64,000 bases of DNA from Rhodobacter flavimaris (GCF_021378075.1 NZ_JAJUOS010000005.1:62001-126000), one strand, 5' to 3'. Positions 17,202 to 26,516 are shown, counted from the first letter of the stretch. Program-made: numbers and translations. The notes: a model not told the origin generated them from the letters alone.

Positions 17202-18604
17202 AGGCCCAGCACCTCGGGCAAAGCGGCCAGGATGGCGCGTGCGCCCTGCCCCACGCCGCCCTTGGGCCGCCCGGGCTTTGCCGCCGGTTGCCAGCCGTAG
17301 ATGTCGAAATGTGCGAAACGCTCGGTCTCGGTGACAAACCGGCGCAAGAAGAGCGCCGCCGTGATCGACCCGGCCATCCCGCCCGAGGGCGCGTTATCCA
17401 GATCGGCGATGCCCGGCTCGATCATCGCCTCGTAGGGCGCCCAGAACGGCATCCGCCAGAGCGGGTCCGCGACCTGCACCGCTGCGCGCGCAAGCGCCCC
17501 GGCAAGATCATCGTCATCGGTGTAGAAAGGCGGCACGTCGGGGCCAAGCGCGACCCGCGCGGCGCCGGTCAGCGTCGCCATGCACAAGATCAGATCGGGT
17601 GCCTCTTCGTCGGCAAGGGCCAGCGCGTCGGCCAGCACCAGGCGCCCCTCGGCATCGGTATTGTTGATCTCGACCGTCAAACCCTTGCGCGAGGTGTAGA
17701 TGTCCTGCGGGCGGAAGGCATCACCCGCCACCGCGTTCTCGACCGCAGGGATCAGCACGCGCAGCCGCAGCGGCAGGCCGAGCCCCATGATCATATGCGC
17801 AAGCCCCAGAACCGTGGCCGCCCCGCCCATATCCTTCTTCATCAACCCCATCGAGGCCGCGGGCTTGATATCGAGCCCTCCGGTGTCGAAACACACGCCC
17901 TTGCCCACCAGCGTCAATTCCGGCCCGCTTTCGCCCCACCGCAGGTCAATCAGACGCGGTGCGCGGGTACTGGCACGCCCGACCGCATGGATCAGCGGAA
18001 AGCCCTGCGCCAGAAGCGCCTCGCCCTCGACCGTATGCACATGCGCACCATGACGCGCGGCCAGTGCCCGCGCGGCGCCCTCAAGCTCGACCGGGCCAAG
18101 GTCATTGGCGGGGGTGTTGATCAGATCGCGGGTCAGCGCCTCGCCCTCGGCGATGATCTCAGGCCGGGCGGCATCCACGCCCTCGGGGCAGATCAGCCGC
18201 GCTTTTGGGGTCGAGCCCGCCGCATAACGCCGATAGCGATAGCCCTCTAGCAGCCAACCAAGTGCTGCCTCTTCGGCCTCGGCGGCGGAGGACAGCCCCT
18301 CGATCCGCCAATTGCCTTCGGGCAAGGAGCTTGCCGCCTCCGCGACCGCGAACCGTCCTCGCGCGCGTTTCGCCGCACTGCCCATACCGAACAAGGCCCC
18401 GGCCACCGCGCCATCTTCGGCGGGCAACAGGCAGAGCTGCCCTAAAGCTGCGGTAAAGCCCTGCGCGGTCGCCCATGCGCTTTGCGCAGGCGTCAGTGCC
18501 TCGGGGCGGGCGTCGCCCTCGCACAGCCATAGCGGCAGGCTGGCCGCGTTTGCCGGGGCAAAGCGCATCTCGGGGCGGTCGGGCAAGAACGGCAGGGCGG
18601 TCAT
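17198..18604 (-). CDS. M17 family leucyl aminopeptidase
   Basis: 468 residues, dinuclear-metal aminopeptidase of the cytosol. The catalytic core starts near residue 170; metal/active-site motifs are GKGVCFDTGGLDIKPAASM, the KKDMGG lysine and NTDAEGRLVLADAL, the M17 signature. Shorter and more divergent in the N-terminal domain than PepA proper. Upstream gene of a coupled pair with the NlpC/P60 peptidase. The 298 bp upstream (18605-18902) contain only weak 5-bp hairpins and no convincing promoter. Confidence 0.9.
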   Translation of the reverse strand: MTALPFLPDRPEMRFAPANAASLPLWLCEGDARPEALTPAQSAWATAQGFTAALGQLCLLPAEDGAVAGALFGMGSAAKRARGRFAVAEAASSLPEGNWRIEGLSSAAEAEEAALGWLLEGYRYRRYAAGSTPKARLICPEGVDAARPEIIAEGEALTRDLINTPANDLGPVELEGAARALAARHGAHVHTVEGEALLAQGFPLIHAVGRASTRAPRLIDLRWGESGPELTLVGKGVCFDTGGLDIKPAASMGLMKKDMGGAATVLGLAHMIMGLGLPLRLRVLIPAVENAVAGDAFRPQDIYTSRKGLTVEINNTDAEGRLVLADALALADEEAPDLILCMATLTGAARVALGPDVPPFYTDDDDLAGALARAAVQVADPLWRMPFWAPYEAMIEPGIADLDNAPSGGMAGSITAALFLRRFVTETERFAHFDIYGWQPAAKPGRPKGGVGQGARAILAALPEVLGL

Positions 18605-18902
18605 GGTGGGTCTCCGGCAAAGGCAGCCTTTGGGTCACCCTAGCGCGGGCATCACCAGCCGCAAGGCCCAAGCCCTCGCCCACTGCTCGATCCGAGCACA
18701 CAGGCGCGCAGGGGATCATACCGCACTATGCCGGTTTTATCGAGGCGAGGGTGCACGCAATACACCAGTGCATCTCTGCAAGGGGGCCGCCGCATACCCA
18801 ACTGCGCCTTCGCTCATAAGAAATGATTGAACCGCGCAAGAAACCTCTCGAAAATCAAGATGCCCGCCCCTATGTAACGGCAGCTATCGGAAAGGGACGA
18901 AA

Positions 18903-19553
18903 ATGAAGGAACACGTGCGGCCACTGCCCAACTACCTCGTTCAGCGTTTTCAAGGGTGGAAAGCCACCACCTACAGCGAGAACCGCTCTTGGTATCGCCG
19001 TCTGGCAGAAGACGGGCAGCGCCCCCGCGCCATGGTGATTTCCTGCTGCGACTCGCGCGTTCATGTCACCTCGATCTTCGGCGCGGACTCGGGCGAGTTC
19101 TTCCTACACCGCAACATCGCGAACCTCGTGCCGCCCTATAACCCGGACGGCGACCACCACGGCACCTCGGCTGCGGTCGAATATGCAGTGCGGGCGCTCA
19201 AGGTCTCGCACCTGATCGTTCTGGGCCATTCGCAATGCGGCGGCGTCGCAGGCTGCCATGCGATGTGCACCGGCAAGGCCCCCGAGCTTGAGGAGAAGAC
19301 CTCGTTCGTGGGCGCCTGGCTGAACCTGCTGCGCCCAGGCTTCGAGCGCGTCAAGGAACTGCCCGAGGCAGACCAGGTCAATGCGCTGGAAAAACAGGCG
19401 GTCGTCATCAGCCTTGAGAACCTGATGACCTTCCCCTTCGTGCAGGCCGCGCTTGAGGCTGGCGACATGACGCTGCATGGCCTCTGGCACGACATCGGCG
19501 GAGGCAGCCTGAGCCAGTTCCTGCCAGATCAGGGCACTTTCGAAGAGCTCTGA
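18903..19553 (+). CDS. beta-class carbonic anhydrase
   Basis: 216 residues; interconverts CO2 and bicarbonate in the cytoplasm. Zinc ligands C48, H109 and C112 (HSQCGG) and the catalytic dyad D50/R52 in the CxDSR box are all present. ATG 18903 is preceded by GGGACGAAA. It is a single-gene unit ended by a strong terminator. Confidence 0.93.
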   Translation: MKEHVRPLPNYLVQRFQGWKATTYSENRSWYRRLAEDGQRPRAMVISCCDSRVHVTSIFGADSGEFFLHRNIANLVPPYNPDGDHHGTSAAVEYAVRALKVSHLIVLGHSQCGGVAGCHAMCTGKAPELEEKTSFVGAWLNLLRPGFERVKELPEADQVNALEKQAVVISLENLMTFPFVQAALEAGDMTLHGLWHDIGGGSLSQFLPDQGTFEEL

Positions 19554-19556
19554 GAA

Positions 19557-19590
19557 GCAACGGCCCCGTCAATGCGGGGCCGTTTCGTTT
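19557..19590. terminator. bidirectional terminator between carbonic anhydrase and DUF4139 gene
   Basis: AACGGCCCCG-TCAATG-CGGGGCCGTT is a perfect 10-bp stem (19559-19584) followed by TCGTTT on the plus strand. It serves the convergent pair. Confidence 0.85.
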
Positions 19591-21185
19591 CAGCGCAGCA
19601 CCTGACCCGCAGGCCAGCGGATCGTGGTTTCCAGATCGACCGTCTGCTTGGCCCCAGCGCCCAGATCGAAGCGCCAGGCCAGCAGGCCGCGCTTGTCGTC
19701 GTAATTTTCCTCGGTGGCCTTCGGCGTTGCGGTGTAGCCGATCTCCAGATCTTCCTGTTCGCCATAGGGCACGCGGTCGATCAGGCGCACCGGCCAAGCC
19801 TCGCCGGTCAGGTTCTCGACCTCGATGCGAACCGTCTCGCTGCGTTCGTTCGACTTTGAGATCACCCCGCGGTCGCCCTCCTGTGCCTGCTCGACGATGC
19901 GGCGCAGTTGCATTCCGTCGATGGCACCAAAGCCAAGGCGCAGCTCGGCGCCCGCCGCCACCAGCGGCAGTTGACTGGCGCCGATGACCGCGCCATCGAG
20001 CCACAGCGTCGCCGGGCCCGGCAGCAGCACCTGCCCGCTGTCGTTGCGCGCCTCGGCGATGCGATAGGCTGTGGGGTCGAGCATCGGCACCGCCTCGGCC
20101 AGCACCTCAGCGCGCAGGTCCAGCCGGTCGAGCTGCAACCGCAGATCCTCGACGCCATCGCGGATATCGACCGCGCCGTCATAGCGGTAGGTAACCGTCT
20201 CGCCGACCATCTCAAGCGCGCCTGCCCCGACCAGCGCCGCGTCGGCCTCCGGCGCGGGCGCGGCCTCCATCGCATAGCCGCGCTCGGCCTTGGCCATCAA
20301 CACCGGCTCATCGGGCGGGCCAAAGCGCAGGAACTCGGGCCAGAGTTCCGAGGGCGCGCTGCGCTCGGACGGGCGCGCGGTGGAAAGCGTCAGGGCGACG
20401 CCGCTCCAATCCTCGCCGCTGGCCTGATGCACCGACACGAGACGATCGAGCGAAAGCACGCCCTGCGCGCGATCCAGACGCACGTCATAGGCGGGCTGCC
20501 AGCCGGCATCGGAAACGAAGGTGGTGATCGTCACCGTCCCGGCGCCGCTGACCTGCATCAGCACGGCATCGCTGTCTCGCGCGGGGTGCTCCAGCGCCGC
20601 CAGCGCCTTGCGGGCTTGCTCCAGCGCCTCGCGGTCGGGGCGCAGGGCCAGATCGGCGGCGCGCGCCTCGGCCTCGGCGACCAGTGCCTGACGCGAGGCC
20701 TCCAGCACGCCCTCGGCCACGGTCGCGGCAAGGGTTGCGACCTGATCGGGCGGAGTGTTGGAGGTGTCGAGCCTGTTCAGGAACGCAACTCGCGCCTGAG
20801 CCGCCAACGCCTGCGCCCGGATCGCGGCCACGGCGTCCTCGCCCGCGGCCAGCGCAGCCTCCAGCCGCTCGACCTCGGCGCGTGCGGCCTCGATCTCGGG
20901 CGAGGTGACCGCGTCGCTTGCTGGCTGACGCTCGTCGATCAGGGTGACAGCGCCGATCCGCACCCCCGCACCGCTGACGCGCAACGAGGCAACGTCAGTG
21001 CCGTCGGGCAGGTTCGGCACCAGCACCTCGGTTTCACCCTCCGCCACGGCCACGCTGCGGCTGACCTGCGCGCCCCAGGGGAACAGGGTCACGGCATCGA
21101 CGCGGGCGGGATGTTCGATCGGAGCCGCCAGAAGCGCCGAGGGCGCGGCAGCCAGCATCAAAGTGGTGATAAGCGAAAATTTCAT
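19590..21185 (-). CDS. DUF4139 / mucoidy-inhibitor MuiA family secreted protein
   Basis: 531 residues. Signal peptide 1-21 (SALLAA), an N-terminal beta domain (DUF4140-like), a helical Ala/Glu-rich coiled-coil region (about 95-195), then a large C-terminal beta-rich DUF4139 domain with …NLTGEAWPVRLIDRVPYGEQEDLEI. Probably periplasmic or surface-associated; function unknown apart from the historical mucoidy-inhibitor name. ATG 21185 follows GGGAGG; the longer frame has no signal peptide at its start. Confidence 0.82.
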   Translation of the reverse strand: MKFSLITTLMLAAAPSALLAAPIEHPARVDAVTLFPWGAQVSRSVAVAEGETEVLVPNLPDGTDVASLRVSGAGVRIGAVTLIDERQPASDAVTSPEIEAARAEVERLEAALAAGEDAVAAIRAQALAAQARVAFLNRLDTSNTPPDQVATLAATVAEGVLEASRQALVAEAEARAADLALRPDREALEQARKALAALEHPARDSDAVLMQVSGAGTVTITTFVSDAGWQPAYDVRLDRAQGVLSLDRLVSVHQASGEDWSGVALTLSTARPSERSAPSELWPEFLRFGPPDEPVLMAKAERGYAMEAAPAPEADAALVGAGALEMVGETVTYRYDGAVDIRDGVEDLRLQLDRLDLRAEVLAEAVPMLDPTAYRIAEARNDSGQVLLPGPATLWLDGAVIGASQLPLVAAGAELRLGFGAIDGMQLRRIVEQAQEGDRGVISKSNERSETVRIEVENLTGEAWPVRLIDRVPYGEQEDLEIGYTATPKATEENYDDKRGLLAWRFDLGAGAKQTVDLETTIRWPAGQVLR

Positions 21186-21233
21186 GCGGGGCCTCCCGGA
21201 ATATCTGCGCGCAGGGTCACCGGGGGGCGGCAC

Positions 21234-21265
21234 AAAAGCAAGAGGGCGCCGATCACGGCGCCCTC
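21234..21265 (-). terminator. rho-independent terminator of asd
   Basis: Read on the minus strand, GAGGGCGCCG-TGAT-CGGCGCCCTC (10-bp perfect stem) is followed by TTGCTTTTG. Confidence 0.8.
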
Positions 21266-21293
21266 ACGTTTGGGTCAGCGGATCGCGCGGCGA

Positions 21294-22316
21294 TCAGCCT
21301 TTCTTGAGGCAGCGGTTGCCGAGCGTTTCCGCGATCTGCACAGCGTTCAGCGCCGCGCCCTTGCGCAGGTTGTCCGACACGCACCACAGGTTGATGCCGT
21401 TCTCGATGGTCGAGTCCTGACGGATACGCGAGATGAAGGTCGCGTAGTCGCCCACGCATTCCTTGGGCGAGATGTAGCCGCCCGCTTCGCGCTTATCGAC
21501 GACCATGATGCCCGGCGCCTCGCGCAGGATGTCACGGGCCTCGTCTTCGTCGAGGAACTCTTCGAACTCGATGTTCACCGCTTCCGAGTGGCCCACGAAA
21601 ACCGGCACGCGCACGCAGGTCGCGGTCAGCTTGATCGAGGGATCGAGGATCTTCTTGGTCTCGGCGGTCATCTTCCACTCTTCCTTGGTGGAACCGTCGT
21701 CGAGGAAGACGTCGATATGCGGGATCACGTTGAATGCGATCTCCTTGGTGAACTTCTTCGGCGGCACTTCGGCGGTCGGGTTGTAGACAGCCTTGGTCTG
21801 CTCCCACAGCTCGTCCATGCCTTCCTTGCCTGCGCCCGACACCGACTGGTAGGTCGAGACGACGACGCGCTTGATGCGCGCGCGGTCATGCAGGGGCTTG
21901 AGCGCCACGACGAGCTGCGCGGTCGAGCAGTTCGGGTTCGCGATGATGTTTTTCTTGCCGTATTGCTCGACGGCCTCGGGGTTCACTTCCGGCACGACCA
22001 GCGGGATCTCGGGGTCGTAGCGGTAGAGCGACGAGTTGTCGATGACGACGCAGCCCTGCGACGCGGCGATGGGGGCGTATTTCTTCGTCGCCTCCGAGCC
22101 GATAGCAAAGAGAGCGATATCGTAGCCCGAGAAATCGAAGCCTTCGATATCCTTAGTCTTCAGGGTCTTGTCGCCATAGCTGACCTCAGTGCCGAGGCTC
22201 CGGCGCGAAGCCAGAGCAACAACCTCATCGGTAGGAAACTGGCGCTCGGCCAGGATGTTCAGCATTTCGCGGCCCACGTTCCCCGTGGCGCCGGCGACGA
22301 CGACTTTGTAGCCCAT
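21294..22316 (-). CDS. asd: aspartate-semialdehyde dehydrogenase
   Basis: 340 residues; NADPH-dependent reduction of aspartyl phosphate to aspartate semialdehyde, feeding lysine/diaminopimelate, threonine and methionine synthesis. N-terminal Rossmann motif GATGNVG (10-16), catalytic C130 in NPNCSTAQLV, and the active-site His segment near KRVVVSTYQSVSGAG. ATG 22316 has AAGGAGG upstream. Single gene with its own terminator. Confidence 0.95.
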   Translation of the reverse strand: MGYKVVVAGATGNVGREMLNILAERQFPTDEVVALASRRSLGTEVSYGDKTLKTKDIEGFDFSGYDIALFAIGSEATKKYAPIAASQGCVVIDNSSLYRYDPEIPLVVPEVNPEAVEQYGKKNIIANPNCSTAQLVVALKPLHDRARIKRVVVSTYQSVSGAGKEGMDELWEQTKAVYNPTAEVPPKKFTKEIAFNVIPHIDVFLDDGSTKEEWKMTAETKKILDPSIKLTATCVRVPVFVGHSEAVNIEFEEFLDEDEARDILREAPGIMVVDKREAGGYISPKECVGDYATFISRIRQDSTIENGINLWCVSDNLRKGAALNAVQIAETLGNRCLKKG

Positions 22317-22382
22317 CAGGACCTCCTTGCTCAAAAGAACGAGGCCGCTTAACGAAGATTGGGAGATTTGGAAAGGGATTCG

Positions 22383-23003
22383 TCACGATTTCCGCAATGT
22401 GATGCGGGAATCACGCGCCATCAGATCAGCGGCCCAATCGGCTTCCGAGGTGAAGTCATGCGGCACCTGTTCGGCCGTGCGCCGCCCCGACAGCGAGAGC
22501 GAGGCAAAGAAGTCGAAGCCGTAAAGCGTCAGCGAGGCCATGTCGCTGCGCGCGATCAGGTCGATCATCATCGCGCCAGTCGTGGGCGGGGCGCCAAGCG
22601 CTGCGTGGAGACGCGTGTAATCGGTAAGCGGATAAAGGTAGAAGCCGGGGCTTGTCGCGGTCTCCCAATCCAGCCGCTTACGCTTGGGACTCATCCACAA
22701 ATAGCGGGCAGGGCCGATCCGAGTGCGGTCTTCGGCGCTGAGGCGTGTAGCCAGTGCGAGCCAATCGGTCCGCGTGCCATGGCTGCGCGCGGACGGCATC
22801 GGTGCGCGGTTGATGCGGATGACAAGATCGGCGCTGTCGATCTCGGCGCCGAAATCGGTCTCGGCCAAGGCGCGAGCATTGCCGATCAGCGCGACGCGCT
22901 TGCCCGCCAGCGCGGCCAGAAGGTCCGACTGCGCGACCGAAAACGTCGCAAGAGGGGTCTCGCGCCGCAGGGTGCGTGCGAGCAGGAACGGCAGCCAGCT
23001 CAC
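22383..23003 (-). CDS. glycosyltransferase family 29 (sialyltransferase-like) protein
   Basis: 206 residues. KRVALIGNARALAETD and DSADLVIRIN resemble the sialyl L-motif (sugar-nucleotide binding) and PTTGAMMIDLI resembles the S-motif PSTG box of GT29 enzymes; GTRTDW fits the conserved N-R-x-P…GTRTD segment. It lacks a membrane anchor, unlike eukaryotic sialyltransferases, so it may act in the cytoplasm on a glycan precursor. The donor is not proven to be CMP-sialic acid. It overlaps the upstream GT4 gene by 4 bp. Confidence 0.68.
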   Translation of the reverse strand: MSWLPFLLARTLRRETPLATFSVAQSDLLAALAGKRVALIGNARALAETDFGAEIDSADLVIRINRAPMPSARSHGTRTDWLALATRLSAEDRTRIGPARYLWMSPKRKRLDWETATSPGFYLYPLTDYTRLHAALGAPPTTGAMMIDLIARSDMASLTLYGFDFFASLSLSGRRTAEQVPHDFTSEADWAADLMARDSRITLRKS

Positions 23004-24037
23004 GCCAGCATCTCGCGGTAGATGGCGATCAGGGCGGCGGCTTCGGCTTCGATACGGAAGCTCTCCTCGACCCTCAGCCGCGCCGCTTCAGAGGCCGCCG
23101 AAAGGCGAGCCGGGTCGTCGAGGAACGCCGCCGTCGCCGTCGCAAGCGCCGGAATATCGTCAGGAGCAACGAGCGCCCCGGTTTGCGGCGTGACGATTTC
23201 CTCGAACGCGCCGACACGTGTCGCGACGACCGGCACCCCGCAGGCCATCGCTTCGACGGGCGTCAAACCAAATCCTTCCCAACGCTGCGGCGCGACGTAG
23301 AGATCGAGAACACGATACCAATCCGCCATGCGATCCACGGTGACTTCGGGCAGGAAGCGGATGCGCCCCGCCAGACCTGCATCGTGAACCTTTGCCCTCA
23401 GCCCCTCAAGAAAGGCACCGTGGCTTTCGGTGGCGCGCCCCATCACCAGTGCGGTAACCCCCGGCCGGTCGGGCAGGATCGAGATCATCGCATCGACGAA
23501 GGCATCTGTGCCCTTCTGTGCGCGAATACGGCCATAGCAACCCACCAAGACGCCGTTCGGCACGCCAAGAGACGTTCGTAGCGCCGCGCGATCATCGGGC
23601 GGGGAAAAAGCCCCGGTATCGATTCCGTGCAGGATGGCCCGGCAGGGGCGCTCCAGATAGCTTGCTGTCCTCGACGAGGTCGCAACCACCATATCCATCT
23701 TCGAGATCAGCCATTTGGTGTAGCCTGTATGCTTGCGCTGGCTCGCGGAGGTGAAAAGCAGCCTTAGCGGCATACGGAAGACTGTCTTCAGGAACAGACC
23801 CAGCAACATCTCGGTGTTGCGACGCGCGTGCCAGACCTGACGCCTACGCGGCAGAAGCGGTAGCCGCCAGAGCGGCACATGTGGCACTGAGGGCGGCAGC
23901 CCCGGCCCAGTCGCGACGATCCCGATGTCCCGCGCCTGGATCGGAACCAGCCGTACAATCGTCGCCGTCACCCCCGACAGGCGACGCTTGAGGTTCGGGG
24001 CGATGACTTCGATCTGATCGGGCTTGGGTATCTGCAT
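23000..24037 (-). CDS. GT-B glycosyltransferase, family 4
   Basis: 345 residues. The C-terminal half is a typical GT4 domain: GRIRAQKGTDAFVDA (about 167), RIRFLPEVTVDRMADWY, and the E-x7-E type motif EGFGLTPVEAMACGVPVVATRVGAFEEIV. Donor and acceptor are not predictable. Its stop overlaps the start of the GT29-like gene, so the two enzymes probably act on the same glycan, perhaps lipopolysaccharide core or a capsule. Confidence 0.85.
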   Translation of the reverse strand: MQIPKPDQIEVIAPNLKRRLSGVTATIVRLVPIQARDIGIVATGPGLPPSVPHVPLWRLPLLPRRRQVWHARRNTEMLLGLFLKTVFRMPLRLLFTSASQRKHTGYTKWLISKMDMVVATSSRTASYLERPCRAILHGIDTGAFSPPDDRAALRTSLGVPNGVLVGCYGRIRAQKGTDAFVDAMISILPDRPGVTALVMGRATESHGAFLEGLRAKVHDAGLAGRIRFLPEVTVDRMADWYRVLDLYVAPQRWEGFGLTPVEAMACGVPVVATRVGAFEEIVTPQTGALVAPDDIPALATATAAFLDDPARLSAASEAARLRVEESFRIEAEAAALIAIYREMLA

Positions 24038-24046
24038 TGCAGCGTT

Positions 24047-25237
24047 CTAGACTGTCTCGGCCGGGTTGTCTCGGGTGAAGAGGTAGAAGCACAGGCCGAT
24101 GACCACCGGCACAAGGAAGAACAGGAACAGCGTCGCATAGGCGGTCTGGGGCGAGCCCGCGCCCGCCGCATATTCATAGACCGGACGCGAGCCGAACTGC
24201 GCCAGCGCGACCCCGGTGATCGAGAACATATTGAGCAGCGTCACCCCGCGCCCGACCAGATGCGGCGGGAAGAAGGCGCGCCCATGCGCCATGATCGCCG
24301 GGAAGGAGGCGCCGAAGAAGCCCACGGCCGCCAGCATCGCCGTCACCGTCCACAGGCCTGCCCCCGGCATCAGCCAAAGCGCCGCCAGCGCGATCGCGAG
24401 CACGACGTTGCCCGCCAGCACAACTCGCTTGTGGCTGCCCAGCAGACGGTCGGCAGGGCCATAGGCGAAATTACCCGCGATCATCGCAAGCCCCATCACC
24501 AGCGTCACATTGCCGATCAGCGCCGCATCCGCGCCATGTACCGAGGTCAGATACGGCCCAGCCCAAAGTCCGCGGATACCCGCCGCCGCAGTGTAATTCG
24601 CCGCCGTCAGCGGCAAGAGTAGCCACAGCCCCGGCAGCCGCAGGATATCCAGAACCGAGCCGCGCTTGCCTGCAGGCTGCGTCAGCCGCTCGGGGTCGCG
24701 GGTGAAGACAAGGATCGCCGCCGCCACGGCCAGCGTGATGCCCGTTAGCGCCCAAAGCGTCGCGCGCCAGCCGATGACCTCGACCGTGGCCGCCAGCGGC
24801 GCGGCGCCGGCGAGATTGCCAAGGCTGCCCACGCCGATCACCGCCCCCGCGAGAAAGCCGAAGGCCGCAGGCGGGAAGCTGCGTGCGAAGATGTAATACG
24901 ACCCCATCAGCACCGGCGAGCAGCCGATCCCGATCAGGATCATCGCGATGTGGATACCCCATGGCCCGCCTGCCATGGCGAAGGCAGCCGCCCCACCACC
25001 GCCGCCAAGCGCGAGCAGCGCGCCCACCGTCCGACGCGGCCCGATCCGGTCCAGCGCCTCGCCGACCGGGATCTGCATAAGCCCGAAGGCCACATACCAA
25101 AGCCCCAAGGAGACGGCGAGATCACCCGCACTTGCCCCCAGCTCGGCCTTGAGAACGGGCGTCAGGACCGCAAGACACGCACGGTAGAATTGGCTGAGCA
25201 CATAGCCAGCCACGAGAAAGGCAATGGATAGACGCAT
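24047..25237 (-). CDS. major facilitator superfamily transporter
   Basis: 396 residues with about twelve hydrophobic helices and the MFS loop motif after helix 2 (GEALDRIGPRR). Substrate unknown. ATG 25237 follows GGGGGAA; the 17 codons upstream are Arg/Gly-rich and unlikely to be translated. It lies 9 bp before the GT4 gene on the same strand, so it could be the first gene of a transporter-GT4-GT29 unit. Confidence 0.85.
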   Translation of the reverse strand: MRLSIAFLVAGYVLSQFYRACLAVLTPVLKAELGASAGDLAVSLGLWYVAFGLMQIPVGEALDRIGPRRTVGALLALGGGGGAAAFAMAGGPWGIHIAMILIGIGCSPVLMGSYYIFARSFPPAAFGFLAGAVIGVGSLGNLAGAAPLAATVEVIGWRATLWALTGITLAVAAAILVFTRDPERLTQPAGKRGSVLDILRLPGLWLLLPLTAANYTAAAGIRGLWAGPYLTSVHGADAALIGNVTLVMGLAMIAGNFAYGPADRLLGSHKRVVLAGNVVLAIALAALWLMPGAGLWTVTAMLAAVGFFGASFPAIMAHGRAFFPPHLVGRGVTLLNMFSITGVALAQFGSRPVYEYAAGAGSPQTAYATLFLFFLVPVVIGLCFYLFTRDNPAETV

Positions 25238-25352
25238 GGTTCCCCCGAGGATCGCGCTCAAGCTGCCGTATGGGCGCGGGATGCGCAAGGGGCCGCGATC
25301 TTGCCAAGCCCGCGCCCAACCGACAGGATGGCGCCCTGCGATGGAGGCCCCG

Positions 25353-25712
25353 ATGACCCCGACCCGATTGATGCTGCGGCTTTATTTTGGCGAACTGATG
25401 CTTGGCCCGGGTAAGGCAGACCTGCTTGCGGGGATCGCCGAGGAAGGCTCGATCTCGGCCGCCGGGCGGCGCATGGGCATGAGCTACAAACGCGCCTGGA
25501 TGCTGGTCGAGGCGATGAACGCGGGCTTTGCCGAGCCGCTTGTCGAAAGCGCGCGCGGTGGCGCGAAGGGCGGCGGCGCGGCACTGACCGAGGTGGGGCA
25601 GACAGTGCTTGCGGCCTATCGCGCGCTCGAGGCCAAGCTGCGCGAGGCGGGCGCGGATGAGTTGGCGACGATTGGTGCCTTGGTTCGGTGCGATATGTCC
25701 GATGGGAAATAA
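25353..25712 (+). CDS. ModE-like one-domain winged-helix regulator
   Basis: 119 residues matching only the N-terminal DNA-binding domain of ModE (LysR-type wHTH): GKADLLAGIAEEGSISAAGRR followed by MGMSYKRAWMLVEAMN. The C-terminal molybdate-binding TOBE domains of full ModE are absent; the protein ends shortly after the wing and a dimerisation helix. ATG 25353 has GGAGG at 25343-25347; an ATG 12 bp upstream is the alternative. It stands directly before modABC and very likely controls it, though how it would sense molybdate is open. Confidence 0.82.
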   Translation: MTPTRLMLRLYFGELMLGPGKADLLAGIAEEGSISAAGRRMGMSYKRAWMLVEAMNAGFAEPLVESARGGAKGGGAALTEVGQTVLAAYRALEAKLREAGADELATIGALVRCDMSDGK

Positions 25713-25715
25713 AGC

Positions 25716-25757
25716 TTGCGCCACCGCGCGCCGCACTGTTATGTCCGACGAAACATA
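25716..25757 (+). promoter_or_regulatory. modA promoter overlapped by a ModE-box-like palindrome
   Basis: TTGCGC (25716-25721), a 17-bp spacer and TTATGT (25739-25744) form a promoter. An inverted repeat TATGT-N8-ACATA (25740-25744 and 25753-25757) overlaps the -10 hexamer, which is the geometry expected for repression by a ModE-type protein. The sequence resembles, but does not exactly match, known Mo-boxes. Confidence 0.5.
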
Positions 25758-25772
25758 TCGAGCCGGAAACCC

Positions 25773-26516
25773 ATGCGCTTTCTGCCCATCCTTGCCCTGA
25801 CACTGACCCCGATTGCCGCCCGGGCCGATGAGGTTCTGGTCTTCGCGGCAGCCTCGATGCAGACCGCACTCGATGAGATCGCGCAGGAGTGGCACTCCGA
25901 GACCGGCCATACCGCGACCCTTGCCTATGGCGGCAGCGCCAAGCTGGCACAGCAGATCGCGGCCGGGGCGCCCGCGGATCTGTATATCTCGGCCTCGACC
26001 CAGTGGATGGACAGCCTTCAGGCTGCGGGCGCACTGGCCGAGGGCTCGCGCCGCGATCTGCTGGGAAACCGGCTGGTGCTGATCGCCTCGGCGCCGGGAT
26101 CGGTCGCACTGGCAGACCTGCCCGACCGGCTTGGGACCGAGTATCTGGCCATGGGCCTCGTCGAGGCCGTCCCGGCCGGGCAATACGGTAAGGCAGCATT
26201 GGAGCATCTGGGGCTGTGGCAGGCCCTCGCCCCGCAGGTCGCGCAGACTGACAACGTGCGCGCGGCCCTGGCGCTGGTGGCCACGGGCGAGGCGCCGTTC
26301 GGGATCGTTTATGCCACCGACGCGGCGGCAGAGCCGCGCGTGCATATCGCCGCAGAGTTCCCCTCTGACAGCCACCCGCCCATCGTCTACCCCGCCGCGC
26401 GGATGCAGGATGCCCCGAATGCCGATGCAGCCGATGCGTTTCTGGCCTTCCTCGGCTCCGCGCAGGCGTCCGGTATCTTCGCCGCGCAGGGCTTTACGGT
26501 GATCCCCGCCCCATGA
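25773..26516 (+). CDS. modA: molybdate ABC transporter, periplasmic binding protein
   Basis: 247 residues with signal peptide 1-16 or so (MRFLPILALTLTPIAARA) and the ModA fold: VFAAASMQTALDEIA near the mature N-terminus and YGGSAKLAQQIAAGAPADLYISAS. Binds molybdate or tungstate in the periplasm. ATG 25773 is chosen because it starts the signal peptide. Its stop overlaps modB by 4 bp. Confidence 0.94.
   Translation: MRFLPILALTLTPIAARADEVLVFAAASMQTALDEIAQEWHSETGHTATLAYGGSAKLAQQIAAGAPADLYISASTQWMDSLQAAGALAEGSRRDLLGNRLVLIASAPGSVALADLPDRLGTEYLAMGLVEAVPAGQYGKAALEHLGLWQALAPQVAQTDNVRAALALVATGEAPFGIVYATDAAAEPRVHIAAEFPSDSHPPIVYPAARMQDAPNADAADAFLAFLGSAQASGIFAAQGFTVIPAP

Noticed and set aside
18605..18902. 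A regulatory element or small gene in the gap before the carbonic anhydrase gene
   Set aside because: Only weak 5-bp inverted repeats (for example GCTCG-ATC-CGAGC at 18685) were seen and no reading frame with a convincing start signal.
19908..22352. An 814-codon open frame on the plus strand across the DUF4139 and asd genes
   Set aside because: Same reason: it is a shadow of well-supported minus-strand genes, with composition typical of antisense translation.
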